Translations under genes and position numbers: made by a program
Shown here: positions 51,793-60,967 of the stretch, piece after piece
Layout: each line of letters begins with the position of its first letter
Numbering within the stretch: the stretch's first letter is position 1
The notes under the pieces: model-generated
The model's input: the letters and a program-made list of their open reading frames with translations, nothing else
What the model was told of the DNA's origin: nothing
The model's database searches: none
Assembly (NCBI GenBank): GCA_964538625.1
Contig: CAZIGH010000023.1
Coordinates: 1-64,000 of the forward strand
Direction of reading: 5' to 3'
Length of the DNA: 64,000 nucleotides
Source of the DNA: JAEUHM01 sp964538625
GTDB lineage: Bacteria > Verrucomicrobiota > Verrucomicrobiia > Verrucomicrobiales > Verrucomicrobiaceae

Positions 51793-53391
51793 CTACGGAG
51801 TGGAAGATGAAAGCGGCGTGGGTCGAGTAGCTCGCAACTCGCGGTAGAGCCGTTCCAGCCGTTTGACGCGCTCGCTTTGATTCGAGTCAGTGAGGAGGTT
51901 GTTCGCCTCGGTGGGATCGTCTTTCAGGTCATAGAGCGCAGCAGGCTGGTCTTGGATGTTCAGCACAAACTTCCACGAGCCTTCGTAAAGCGCGTGAGCC
52001 ATGCCGTCGCTGGCTGGGTTGTTCCGCTTGAGCTTACGCTTCTCTGCCTTGTCGCCGTCCTCGTCCTTGCCATGCAGTTCGAGCGAACTGCGTTTCACCT
52101 CCTGTCCGGTTAGCGGGCCACCTTTGACACCTCCGTCGTCAAACGCATCGCGACCGGGCGAAGACTGTACAAGCAGCTGCTGCCGCACCGGCGCGGAATC
52201 ATCTCGCTCGCCGGTGAGGACGGCCAGGAGACTCACGGAGTCCAGGCACTGTCCTGCGGGAATGGCCACGCCTGCCGCCTCTAGAGCGGTGGCCACAATG
52301 TCGTGCGCACCGACCACCTGATGCCGCACGGCTCCGGCAGGCACCTTGCTCGGCCAGCGCACCAGAAATGGAACGCGTGTGCCACCTTCTCCTATGAAAC
52401 CCTTCAGCCCGCGCAAACCGCCAACGGCGTCATGCCCCAGGTGCTGCTCGGCAGGAATGCCGCCATTGTCACTGGTGAAAATGAGGAGAGTGTCATCCAG
52501 CAAGCCGCGCTGCTCCAGCATGGCCATGAGCTTGCCCAACAGGACGTCGGTCTCCAGCACCATGTCGGTGTGGCCGGTCATGCCTGTCTGGTCCTTGAGC
52601 GGTGTGCCGCGAATCTGCTCCGCAGGCTTGTAAGGAGCGTGCGCGCCATCGGTGCAGAAGTGCATGTAAAACGGGGAAGCAACACCCGAGGCAGAGCGTC
52701 TCGCCAACGTGTCATTCAAAAACGTCTCCGCAGCGTCTAACAAGCGAGTGCCAACTTGCGCAGCATCCCAGTCCGGCTCGGACCAGTTGGCATCCGCTCC
52801 ACCCTTCTTGCCATCCCGCTTCACGAGCTTGTCGGCAGAGCAGACGGGAAGTTCGTTTTCCAGAAACAGATGAGGGGTGTTCTGGTGGCCGCGCGGGATG
52901 ATAAAAGAGTAATCAAAACCCCAGCGGATGGGGCCGTCGATCATGGGCTTGGTGAAATCGGCACTGCCATCCAGCTTGTGCGCGTGTTCGCCACCGATAC
53001 CACATTTGCCGAACATCGCGGTGCGATAGCCAGCGGTTTTCAGAAGGTTAGCCACAGTCTGCTGTCCCTCTCGCATGGCGGCAGGCACGTTAAATCCCCA
53101 GGTTCCAGCTGCTTCACGCGCACGCCAGGGATAGTTGCCCGTCAGCATGGAGTAGCGCGTGGGTGAACACAGTGCTGCCGGGCTATGCGCGTGAGTGAAG
53201 CGCATGCCCTCTCGTGCAAGCCGTTCCACGTTGGGTGCCATGATTTTGCTCTGCGGGTTGTAGCACTGAAAATCGCCCCAGCCTACATCGTCCGTAAGGA
53301 TGACGAGAATGTTCGGGCGCGGCGCGGCTGCAAAGGTTGAATGCGGCACGTTAAACGACGACAGCAGGAACAGGAGAATGAGGTTCTTCAT
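51793..53391 (-). CDS. Secreted sulfatase
   Basis: This is an exported arylsulfatase-like enzyme of 532 residues. The ATG at 53391 gives a signal peptide (MKNLILLFLLSSFNV). The metal motif LTDDVGWGD (32-40), the formylglycine motif CSPTR (Cys75) and TSDNGG are intact, so it should be active after maturation. A Lys/Glu-rich insertion near residue 430 (GKDEDGDKAEKRKLK) is unusual. The longer open frame extends 63 codons upstream into the previous gene and was not used. Another sulfatase gene precedes it by 13 bp on the same strand, suggesting an operon. Confidence 0.88.
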   Translation of the reverse strand: MKNLILLFLLSSFNVPHSTFAAAPRPNILVILTDDVGWGDFQCYNPQSKIMAPNVERLAREGMRFTHAHSPAALCSPTRYSMLTGNYPWRAREAAGTWGFNVPAAMREGQQTVANLLKTAGYRTAMFGKCGIGGEHAHKLDGSADFTKPMIDGPIRWGFDYSFIIPRGHQNTPHLFLENELPVCSADKLVKRDGKKGGADANWSEPDWDAAQVGTRLLDAAETFLNDTLARRSASGVASPFYMHFCTDGAHAPYKPAEQIRGTPLKDQTGMTGHTDMVLETDVLLGKLMAMLEQRGLLDDTLLIFTSDNGGIPAEQHLGHDAVGGLRGLKGFIGEGGTRVPFLVRWPSKVPAGAVRHQVVGAHDIVATALEAAGVAIPAGQCLDSVSLLAVLTGERDDSAPVRQQLLVQSSPGRDAFDDGGVKGGPLTGQEVKRSSLELHGKDEDGDKAEKRKLKRNNPASDGMAHALYEGSWKFVLNIQDQPAALYDLKDDPTEANNLLTDSNQSERVKRLERLYRELRATRPTPLSSSTP

Positions 53392-53404
53392 GGAGCTGCG
53401 TTGG

Positions 53405-54949
53405 TTAACGACCCTTTCCCTTCTTTTTTCCATCCACCTTGTCTTTCCAGAGAATGACAGTCGTGTCATTCCCCAGCCGGGGGCCGGGCGTGGTGCGGCC
53501 ATCGCGGATGGCCGCTTCCAACTGACGAGTAAGATCGGCAACGACTTCGGGATGCTCTTCACTGAGATTTTGCTGTTCACGCAAATCTTTCCCCATGTGG
53601 TAAAGCTGAACCGGCTTGTCGTCGCCGCCCTTGGACCAGCCGCCAGAGCCGCGGGCGGCGATGAGTTTCCAATCCCCCTGGCGGATGGCGAAACGGCCTG
53701 AGATGGAGTGATGGATCACCAATGGATGCCCCGGGGTGGCGGCCTCTTCTCCGCGCAACAGGGGCAGGATAGAGAAGCTGTCCACGCCAGCATCCGGCGG
53801 CAGTGCCGTGCCGAGGATCTCCGCGCAGGTGGCCATGAGGTTGTTGTGACAGACCGTTGCATGACTGACACGTCCGGATGGGATCACACGCGGCCAGCGC
53901 ACCACATAGGGCACACGGTGGCCGCCGTCCCACGCGTCGGACTTCATGCCCCGCAGACTATGGCTTGGGTCGTGACCCTTTTCCAACAGCGCAGGGAAAT
54001 CTGCCTCGGGCGAGCAGCCGTTGTCGGAGGTGACAAAGACCAGCGTGTCCTCGGCGAGCTGAAGTCGGTCAAGACTCTCCAGAACGCGGACGACGGCATG
54101 GTCCGTCTCCATGACAAAGTCGCCATAGGGACCTATGCCACTTCTCCCCACCCAGGCATCCGACGGCACGATGGGCGTGTGCGGTGAACCCAGAGCAAGG
54201 TAGAGGAAAAAGGGCTGCTTGGTTTTAGATTGTTCCTCGATGAAGCGGATAGAGCTTTCCGCGCAACGTGTGATGACTTGGTCCAGCGGGATGGTCTCGA
54301 TGACGGTGTCGTTATGCGCCCAGGAGTGCATTTCACGGGCATGATGAAAACCTTCAAAGACATCAAAACCATGCTCGATGGGACCGTTGACAACTTTCGA
54401 CCCGACCGGCGCGGCCTGGATGGTGAAGGTGCCGTAGGGCTTGCGAGTGACGATGCGCTCCATTCCAGCGGAACCCTGGGGAAACTGGTAGTGGTAACCG
54501 AGGTGCCACTTGCCGACCAGCGCCGTGGTGTAGCCATGCTGTTTGAGTAACTCAGGAACCGTGAGCATGGATGGGGCTATGAGGCCACCCTTTTCATCCC
54601 CGGTGACGAGCACACCAGACTGGAGTCGGCTGCGCCAAGCGTAACGACCAGTGAGCAAGCCATAGCGCGTCGGCGTACAAACGGCCGAGCCAGTGTGAGC
54701 ATCGGTGAAACGAATGCCCTCCTTAGCGATGCGGTCGATGCCGGGTGTCTGGATCTTTGACTCCGGGTTGTAGGAACTGGCATCGCCATATCCCAGGTCA
54801 TCGGCCATGATGAAGACGATGTTCGGGCGAGACGTCTCGGCGGACCAACCATGGCCTGGAAAGACGAACGCAGCCACGAATGCAATCAGCCAAGGCCTAC
54901 GCGATAAGCCACGAGAACGCATCCGCTGGAAAACTGAGTGGTGGATCAT
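53405..54949 (-). CDS. Secreted sulfatase
   Basis: This is an arylsulfatase-like enzyme of about 514 residues. An exported N-terminus (RRPWLIAFVAAFVFPGHGWSA) precedes MADDLGYGD and the formylglycine motif CTPTR (Cys near 91) with GLLTGRYAW. GKWHLGYHYQ and TSDNGC follow. The C-terminus ends in a Lys-rich tail. The exact start is uncertain: ATG codons at 55009, 54949 and 54922 are possible, and I chose the middle one. It forms an operon with the following sulfatase and esterase and follows the DUF1501 gene on the same strand. Confidence 0.86.
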   Translation of the reverse strand: MIHHSVFQRMRSRGLSRRPWLIAFVAAFVFPGHGWSAETSRPNIVFIMADDLGYGDASSYNPESKIQTPGIDRIAKEGIRFTDAHTGSAVCTPTRYGLLTGRYAWRSRLQSGVLVTGDEKGGLIAPSMLTVPELLKQHGYTTALVGKWHLGYHYQFPQGSAGMERIVTRKPYGTFTIQAAPVGSKVVNGPIEHGFDVFEGFHHAREMHSWAHNDTVIETIPLDQVITRCAESSIRFIEEQSKTKQPFFLYLALGSPHTPIVPSDAWVGRSGIGPYGDFVMETDHAVVRVLESLDRLQLAEDTLVFVTSDNGCSPEADFPALLEKGHDPSHSLRGMKSDAWDGGHRVPYVVRWPRVIPSGRVSHATVCHNNLMATCAEILGTALPPDAGVDSFSILPLLRGEEAATPGHPLVIHHSISGRFAIRQGDWKLIAARGSGGWSKGGDDKPVQLYHMGKDLREQQNLSEEHPEVVADLTRQLEAAIRDGRTTPGPRLGNDTTVILWKDKVDGKKKGKGR

Positions 54950-55117
54950 GCTCGCAGGATAGTGATCACCCTTCACAAAGTCCATCATTACGGTGACCAT
55001 GGAACCCATGGAACAAGAGGCTGCTCGAGCGCCTCATCACCTTGAGATAGCCTTGTCAGAGTCAGATGATGTGTGACCCAAATTCAACCAGGCCGGCATG
55101 GCTCTCGGCTCCGGAAC

Positions 55118-56536
55118 TCACGCCATCACCCCCTTCACTACCTGCCCGTGCACATCGGTGAGGCGGAAGTCACGCCCGGCGTAGCGGTAGGTGAGGCGTT
55201 CATGATCGAGGCCGAGGAGGTGCAGAATGGTGGCGTGCAGGTCGTGGATGTGGACATTGTTTTCCACGGCTTCGTAGCCGAGATCGTCCGTTGCACCATG
55301 GCTGTGGCCTCCTTTGACGCCGCCTCCGGCCATCCAGAGGGTGAAGCCCTTGTGATTGTGATCGCAGCCGTCACTTCCTTGCGCGTGCGGGGTGCGGCCA
55401 AACTCACCGGCGCAAACAACGAGCGTGTCTGCAAGCAGTGAGCGCTGCTTCAAATCGGTGAGCAGCGCGGCGATGGGCTGGTCCACGGCGGCGGCGTTGG
55501 CTTCGTGCCCTGTGGCGAGATTGATGTGCTGATCCCAGTTGCCGCCACACACTTCAACGAAGCGGACCCCTGCCTCGCTAAGTCTTCGCGCCAGAAGGCA
55601 CTTCCGACCGAAGTCATCGGGGCTGCTGTTGAACTGTCCGCCGCCACCACCGCCTCCGAGTCTTGAGCCGCCATCGCTGATGCCATATAGTGCCTTTGTA
55701 GCGGCGCTCTCGGTGGAAACATCAAGAACGCCGGGCATCTGCGTCTGCATCTTGAAGGCGAGTTCGTACGACTCAATGACCCCTTCGACATCGGGGTTCA
55801 CTTGATCGCGTTTGAGTGTCTCGCGATTCATTGACTGGATGAGATCGAGCGCAGCGCGTTGTTCCTTTGGCGACATGTTGCTCTCCAGATTGCGCACGCC
55901 TGCACTGGAGATAGGGCGCTGGCCGGAGCCGATGCGCGTGGCCTGATATATCGCGGGCAAGAAGGCGCTGCCGTAGTTTTGCGCACCGCCGACATCGCTC
56001 GGCGGCGAGAGGGTCACGAAGCCGGGAAGGTTTTCATTCAGCGTGCCAAGACCATAGACCGACCACGCGCCGAGCGAGGGGCGCACAAACTGTGCGCTGC
56101 CCGTGTGCATCTGCAAAAACGCCTGCGGATGCGCGGGAAAGTCGGTGTGCATGGAGCGGATCAAACAGAGATCATCCACATGCTTTGCCACATTCGGGAA
56201 CAGCTCGCTGATCCACAGACCGCTCTGTCCATGCTGGGTGAAGTCCCACTTCGAGCCGAGGAGCCGCGTGCCGGGACGTCTGCCTGGCCTGCCAGTTGAT
56301 TCGTTGAGCTTCGGTTTGTAATCGAACGTGTCCACATGCGAGGGGCCGCCGCGCAAGGTGATGAAAATGACGCGCTTCGCCCGCGCTGGAAAATGGGTGG
56401 CTTTTGGTGCAAGTGGGTTTTCAGCCGCAAAGACCTCACGCTGGGCGAGCGAGGCGAATGCGAGCCAGCCAAAGCCATTGGAGAGTGTCTTCAGCATCGT
56501 GCGTCGCGAGAAGTAGTCGTCTGAAGGCGTGTTCAT
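55118..56536 (-). CDS. DUF1501 domain protein
   Basis: This is a 472-residue protein of the DUF1501 family, which is abundant in Planctomycetes and Verrucomicrobia and distantly related to sulfatases and alkaline phosphatases. An N-terminal SRRTMLKTLSNGF segment looks like a twin-arginine export signal. Family sequences include FITLRGGPSHVDTFDYKP, SELFPNVAKHVDDLCLIRSM, CAGEFGRTPHAQGSDG and DHNHKGFTLWMAGGGVKGG. A Gly-rich stretch lies near residue 290. DUF1501 genes usually pair with DUF1549/DUF1553 (PSD1) genes, which occur here about 1.7 kb away beyond a toxin-antitoxin module. The biochemical role is unknown. Confidence 0.92.
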   Translation of the reverse strand: MNTPSDDYFSRRTMLKTLSNGFGWLAFASLAQREVFAAENPLAPKATHFPARAKRVIFITLRGGPSHVDTFDYKPKLNESTGRPGRRPGTRLLGSKWDFTQHGQSGLWISELFPNVAKHVDDLCLIRSMHTDFPAHPQAFLQMHTGSAQFVRPSLGAWSVYGLGTLNENLPGFVTLSPPSDVGGAQNYGSAFLPAIYQATRIGSGQRPISSAGVRNLESNMSPKEQRAALDLIQSMNRETLKRDQVNPDVEGVIESYELAFKMQTQMPGVLDVSTESAATKALYGISDGGSRLGGGGGGGQFNSSPDDFGRKCLLARRLSEAGVRFVEVCGGNWDQHINLATGHEANAAAVDQPIAALLTDLKQRSLLADTLVVCAGEFGRTPHAQGSDGCDHNHKGFTLWMAGGGVKGGHSHGATDDLGYEAVENNVHIHDLHATILHLLGLDHERLTYRYAGRDFRLTDVHGQVVKGVMA

Positions 56537-56611
56537 TTTCTGAAAGGGCGTTGGTTGAGTTCCGGGGATTTGCGTCTTGCCATCGTGTCAGTGGCGTAAT
56601 ACTGTCGTCTT

Positions 56612-56863
56612 ATGAAAACGCTGTCCGTAAAACTCCCTGAACCGCTGCTGCAATGGCTGGCTAAAGAGGCCGAGCTCACTCGCCGAACACGATCAGACAT
56701 CCTGCGTGAGGCACTGGAGATGAAGCGCAACGGCCAAGGCGGTGGAACCGCTTCGAAGAAGCCGAGGAACATGGCAGAGGCACTGAACTCCCTTGGCGGC
56801 ACATTCGACGGACCGAAGGATCTGTCCACTAACCCCAAATACTTTGAAGGTTTTGGCGAATGA
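56612..56863 (+). CDS. vapB: Ribbon-helix-helix antitoxin (VapB-like)
   Basis: This is an 83-residue protein with an N-terminal ribbon-helix-helix (MKTLSVKLPEPLLQWLAKEA, then RTRSDILREAL). It should bind its own promoter and, through the C-terminal tail, neutralise the toxin encoded next. The stop overlaps the start of the toxin gene by four bases. It sits 75 bp from the divergent DUF1501 gene start, on the opposite strand to the surrounding catabolic genes. Confidence 0.82.
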   Translation: MKTLSVKLPEPLLQWLAKEAELTRRTRSDILREALEMKRNGQGGGTASKKPRNMAEALNSLGGTFDGPKDLSTNPKYFEGFGE

Positions 56864-57273
56864 ATGCGGTCATTTTGGATACCGGACCATTGGTAGCTCA
56901 CTATTGTGACACTGACCAGTATCACACTTGGGCATACGAACAGATGTCTCGCCTCCCCTTGCCGCTTGTGACCTGTGAAGCGGTGCTGACCGAGGCCGCA
57001 TTCCTCCTCGCACGGAACCGGGTGAATCCTGTCCGGCTTGTCCGTGCAGTAGCAGCAGGGTTTCTCAAAGTGGATTTCAGGATTGGTACCGAAGCCCCAG
57101 CGCTCGAGACGTTGATGAGCCGCTACGCGGACACACCGATGTCTCTGGCAGATGCCTGTCTGGTCAGGCTTTCCGAAATACACCGTGACTGCCGCGTGTT
57201 CACACTCGACCGTGATTTCAAACACTACCGTCGTTTCGGTCGCTCGGTGATCCCGCTGTTGAGTCCATGGTGA
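56860..57273 (+). CDS. vapC: PIN-domain toxin (VapC-like)
   Basis: This is a 137-residue PIN-domain ribonuclease. The acidic metal-binding residues are in place: Asp7 (VILDTGP), the glutamate in CEAVLTEAAFLL, Asp in SLADACLV (near residue 107) and TLDRDF (near residue 124). Such toxins cut tRNA or rRNA when freed from the antitoxin. It overlaps the antitoxin gene by four bases, forming a two-gene module. Confidence 0.87.
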   Translation: MNAVILDTGPLVAHYCDTDQYHTWAYEQMSRLPLPLVTCEAVLTEAAFLLARNRVNPVRLVRAVAAGFLKVDFRIGTEAPALETLMSRYADTPMSLADACLVRLSEIHRDCRVFTLDRDFKHYRRFGRSVIPLLSPW

Positions 57274-57347
57274 GCGTGGTGTCAGCCAGTGCCGTCTCAC
57301 GCTAGCTTGCACGGATTGAGGATGTGAGAAAAATGCATCGGGCGGTT

Positions 57348-58235
57348 TCATGGTGTTTTGAATAGCAAAGGGGCGAAGTGATAGAGATCGCTCATCCACA
57401 CCTTCGGCTCGTGGCCACCGGAGTGGATGCGGAACTCGTGCGGGATGGCTTTGGCCTTGAGAAAGGCAGCGGCGGCGACCATGCCGCCCGCCATGAGTTC
57501 ATCGCGATCTCCGACGGAGAGCCAGATGAGGCTTGGCTCCCGCTCTTTCGATTTCAGATCCATCCGCATGTTTTCGAGCCTTCGGGTGCTGCCGCTGCCG
57601 GAGAAAGCTCCGATCCACGCGAACTGATCAGAGTTCCTTAGACCGGTGCTGAAAGCCACCCCTGCTCCCATCGAGAGGCCGGCCAGAGCGCGATGCTCGC
57701 GTTTATCGGACACGGAATGCTTCTTTTCCAAAAAGGGGATCATCTCGTTCATCAGCACATCGCTGAAAGCCATCGTCGCACCCATCATGGCTTCCCGACT
57801 CTTGCCCACCTGCTCACGTGCGGCCACCGATAGCATGGAGGGCATGATCACATACATCGGCGCGAGCTTCTTCCCGGCATAGAGGTTGTCGAGAATGGCA
57901 TCAGCATGAATCTCCTTGATCCAGGTGTTCTCATCACCGCTCGCGCCATGCAGGAGGTAGAGCGCCGGTAGTTTCTTGTGCGGCTGGACGCCTGCCGGGG
58001 TGTAAATCATCAGACGAAAAGTCCCGCTCTCCTTGGAGACGAACTCAACAGGCTCCACTGTCCCGCGTGCGATGCCGGATCGGGTCACATCAAAGCCAAC
58101 GGGCGGTGCAGGCTGATTGACTTTCAATGCAGGCATCTCTGACATGCCTTTGCCTTTGGCTCCCTTCGTCCCTTTGCTTTGAGCAGGCGCAAGGGATGGC
58201 AGGAGTGCGATGAGGATGAGGACGTAGATTTTCAT
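57348..58235 (-). CDS. Secreted esterase (esterase D / feruloyl esterase-like, CE1 type)
   Basis: This is a 295-residue exported alpha/beta hydrolase of the esterase D family. A signal peptide (ending LAPAQS) and a Lys/Gly-rich linker precede LPALYLLHGASGDENTWI and the nucleophile elbow GLSMGAG. Later motifs are WIGAFSGSGS, a probable Asp in SVGDRDELM and the final HSGGHEPKVW with histidine. Members act as feruloyl or acetyl esterases on plant or algal polysaccharides. The gene lies four bases downstream of the PSD1 gene and is likely co-transcribed with it. Confidence 0.85.
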   Translation of the reverse strand: MKIYVLILIALLPSLAPAQSKGTKGAKGKGMSEMPALKVNQPAPPVGFDVTRSGIARGTVEPVEFVSKESGTFRLMIYTPAGVQPHKKLPALYLLHGASGDENTWIKEIHADAILDNLYAGKKLAPMYVIMPSMLSVAAREQVGKSREAMMGATMAFSDVLMNEMIPFLEKKHSVSDKREHRALAGLSMGAGVAFSTGLRNSDQFAWIGAFSGSGSTRRLENMRMDLKSKEREPSLIWLSVGDRDELMAGGMVAAAAFLKAKAIPHEFRIHSGGHEPKVWMSDLYHFAPLLFKTP

Positions 58236-58239
58236 GGGG

Positions 58240-60504
58240 TCAGTTCAAAAAGCGAAACTCAGCGCAGCCAAAGAGTGCGAGGCAAAAGGTGCTCCATGCT
58301 TGCGGTGAAGTGCCCTGCTGCTGAAAGAACTTCAGGGCCGCTTGCTGCTCATTCAGCGTCGGAGCGCGTGACAAGGCCAGAGCGTAGGCCTGCGCGATGC
58401 GCTGCTCCGTGCTGCCGGGCGACTTGGTCAGACGTTCCGCAAACTTCGCCGCCTGCTCGAGGACGAAGTCGTTGTTCAGCAGGTAGAGCGCTTGGGCCGG
58501 CACATTGGTGGTCTCGCGCGCTCCATTGACGAGGCTGGCGTCGGAGTAATCGAAGACCGCGAGCGCATCCGGCAGCAGATCACGCGCGATGGGCAGATAG
58601 GTGCTGCGGTAGTTGGCCGTGGCATTGATGAACGTGTCCTCATTGATACGGATGAAGCCGCCGGTGCTGCCGATGGGACCTTCGCCCGCCAGCGCCACTG
58701 CTGAACCGACGGGAGGCGTGATTTGAAGCTGGCCGCTGATGGTGAGCATGGCATCGCGAATGCACTCGGCATCTAGGCGGCGTTTACTGTGCCGCCAGAC
58801 GAGCGTGTTCTGCGGATCGGCGGCATAGGCCGTAGCCTCGTAGGTGGAGGCGAGTTGATAGCTGCGGCTGAGCACGATCTCGCGGATCGTGGCCTTGATA
58901 GACCAGCGGTTTCCCACAAGGCGCGTGACGAGGTGATCGAGCAAAGGCTGGTTCACCGGCGGCACGCCCATCGTGCCGAAGTTATCAGTGCTCGTGACGA
59001 TTCCCTGGCCGAAGAGCCAGTGCCACATGCGGTTCACTATCACACGCGGCGTGAGCGGATGGCGCACATTCGTGATCCATTCTGCGAGTTCCCTGCGTCC
59101 GCTGGTGTCGGAGGGAATCGCAGGCATGGGCACCGTCGAAAGGGATGCGGGCACGCCTCGCGGCACACGCTCGCCAGGATCATTCATCTCGCCACGGGCG
59201 AAGAGGGGGCTGTCGGCGATGCTTTCAAAGCCGCTCGGTGGGCGAATGCCGGAGCTGCCTTTGATTTCGACGACTTTCGTCGGCTGTATCGCCTCCGGTT
59301 TGCCTCTGCCCGCAGGCCGGTCTTGCACACCCATGCAGTGCGGGATGGCGACACCCTTCGCATCGAAACTCTTCAGTTGGTTCTCCAGCTCCGCCATTTT
59401 GCCGAGCGCGATCTGCACCTGAATGAAGAACTGCAGACCGCTGCCGCCACCTTTCGCACTGCCCTTGCCCTTTCCTTTGCTGCCGGGACCACCTTTGCTG
59501 CCCGGTGCTCCAGGCGTCGAGCGCTGGCTCATGAGGTCGTCGTAGCGTTGCTTTGCCTCTGCATACTCCTGGCGCAGTTCGGCGAGTTCGCTGGCCGAGA
59601 TGCTCGGCTTCACCGCTGGCAGCGCTGCATCCTGCGGCAGGGCGATCACGCTGCGTTCCTGATTGTTCTTGGGGCCGGAAAGCGTGCCGTAGTTCACCTC
59701 CGTGGAGAGGAAGATGCCCGCAAGCGCATAGTAGTCGCGCTGTGAGATGGGATCGAACTTGTGATCGTGACAGCGTGCGCAAGCCACCGTCAGGCCGAGG
59801 AATGCCTGGGTGGTGGCGTCAATCAGTTCATCGGCGAGATCGAGTTCAAACTGTCGCGGTGTGAGTTCGCCAAGGCCTTTGGGACCGATGGCGAGGAAGC
59901 CGGTGGCGATGAGTTGTTCGGCACGCTGCCTGGAGGTCGTCGCCGGAAGCAGATCGCCAGCGAGCTGCTCGCGGATGAACTGGTCGTAGGGCTTGTCCTT
60001 GTTGAACGACGCGATGACGTAGTCGCGATAGCGCCAGGCATGAGGGAATGAGACATTCAAATCCTTGCCCGTGGACTCTGCGTAACGCGCCACATCCAGC
60101 CAATGGCGGCCCCAGCGTTCGCCGAACTGAGGTGATCTCAGAAGCAAGTCCACCACCTTCTCAAACGCTGTTGGCGAAGAGTCCGCGAGAAAGCTCTTCA
60201 CCATCTCCGGCGGGGGAGGCAAGCCGACCAGGTCAGAGAACACCCGGCGCAGCAGCGTGAGCTTGTCCGCATCACCCACGGGCATCAACCCTTTCGCTTC
60301 CAAGTTGGCGAGCACAAAGCGGTCAATGTCAGAGCGAGGCCACGCCGCGTTCTTCACCTCTGGGATCGCAGGCCGACGCACCGGCTGAAAGGCCCACCAG
60401 GACTTCGCCTTGTCCGCATCATACGTCTTCGCCACCACCGCCGACTTCCCATTGCGTGGATCAGGCGCACCCATGCGCACCCACTGCTCAAAGTCCGCGA
60501 TCAC
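58240..60504 (-). CDS. DUF1549/DUF1553 (PSD1) domain protein, C-terminal part of a frameshifted gene
   Basis: These 754 residues hold the PSCyt2/DUF1549 domain (FGERWGRHWLDVARYAEST, ACARCHDHKFDPI, about residues 60-260) and the DUF1553 PSD1 domain (GRRELAEWITNVRHPLTPRV, then YLLNNDFVLEQA, about residues 460-740). A Pro/Gly/Ser/Lys-rich linker lies near 330. The first ten residues (MIADFEQWVRMGAPDPRNGK region) normally follow the cytochrome-type PSCyt1 domain in a single protein. That domain is encoded by the overlapping frame at 60501-60836. Restoring one A in a run of six (60527-60532) would join the two. This family is typical of Planctomycetes and Verrucomicrobia. Confidence 0.85.
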   Translation of the reverse strand: MIADFEQWVRMGAPDPRNGKSAVVAKTYDADKAKSWWAFQPVRRPAIPEVKNAAWPRSDIDRFVLANLEAKGLMPVGDADKLTLLRRVFSDLVGLPPPPEMVKSFLADSSPTAFEKVVDLLLRSPQFGERWGRHWLDVARYAESTGKDLNVSFPHAWRYRDYVIASFNKDKPYDQFIREQLAGDLLPATTSRQRAEQLIATGFLAIGPKGLGELTPRQFELDLADELIDATTQAFLGLTVACARCHDHKFDPISQRDYYALAGIFLSTEVNYGTLSGPKNNQERSVIALPQDAALPAVKPSISASELAELRQEYAEAKQRYDDLMSQRSTPGAPGSKGGPGSKGKGKGSAKGGGSGLQFFIQVQIALGKMAELENQLKSFDAKGVAIPHCMGVQDRPAGRGKPEAIQPTKVVEIKGSSGIRPPSGFESIADSPLFARGEMNDPGERVPRGVPASLSTVPMPAIPSDTSGRRELAEWITNVRHPLTPRVIVNRMWHWLFGQGIVTSTDNFGTMGVPPVNQPLLDHLVTRLVGNRWSIKATIREIVLSRSYQLASTYEATAYAADPQNTLVWRHSKRRLDAECIRDAMLTISGQLQITPPVGSAVALAGEGPIGSTGGFIRINEDTFINATANYRSTYLPIARDLLPDALAVFDYSDASLVNGARETTNVPAQALYLLNNDFVLEQAAKFAERLTKSPGSTEQRIAQAYALALSRAPTLNEQQAALKFFQQQGTSPQAWSTFCLALFGCAEFRFLN

Positions 60505-60836
60505 CGAGTCCGGCAGCTTCCCGCCGTTTTTTCCGGGGGCATGGCCGTGTCTGGGTTGGCATGGTGAATCGCCTCGATGAGCAGGCTCCGATTCAAATCT
60601 CCCGGCACCACCGCAGGCCCGGAATCGCCCCCGCGACGAATCCCCTCACGTGTGTCGAGCAACAACCCGCCGCGCACTTTGCTCGACGTTTCCGAGTGAC
60701 AGTTGTAGCACTTGTCCACGAGCACGGGCCGAATCTTTGACTCGAAGAACGCCGCTTGATCGGGGCGCAGGGCGCTCTGTGCTGCCGCTTGTTGGCTGCA
60801 GGCGCTGAGGGTGAAGAACAGGACAAGACGCTTCAT
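60501..60836 (-). CDS. PSCyt1 cytochrome-type domain, N-terminal part of a frameshifted gene
   Basis: These 111 codons start with a signal-type segment (MKRLVLFFTLSACSQQAAA) and contain the haem-binding motif CYNCH (KCYNCHSE) typical of Planctomycete cytochrome C (PSCyt1), then GGLLLDTREG and NPDTAMPPEK. The frame then leaves the conserved sequence and ends in SCRTR. The continuation (GGKLPDSVIADFEQWV) is found in the next frame, which is the DUF1549/1553 protein. The gene is thus split by one missing base in an A6 run. It is divergent from the response regulator gene, sharing a 131-bp intergenic region. Confidence 0.82.
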   Translation of the reverse strand: MKRLVLFFTLSACSQQAAAQSALRPDQAAFFESKIRPVLVDKCYNCHSETSSKVRGGLLLDTREGIRRGGDSGPAVVPGDLNRSLLIEAIHHANPDTAMPPEKTAGSCRTR

Positions 60837-60967
60837 GGCGAAGTTCTAAATCACCCCACCTTTTGGGAAGGTTATCGCTGAGAAAAAAGTTCGCCACGCT
60901 CACGCGGGGGCGATTTCATCAAACCAAAAGGTGCCGTGGCGACCGTGTTGCTTTATCATAGCGGGTT

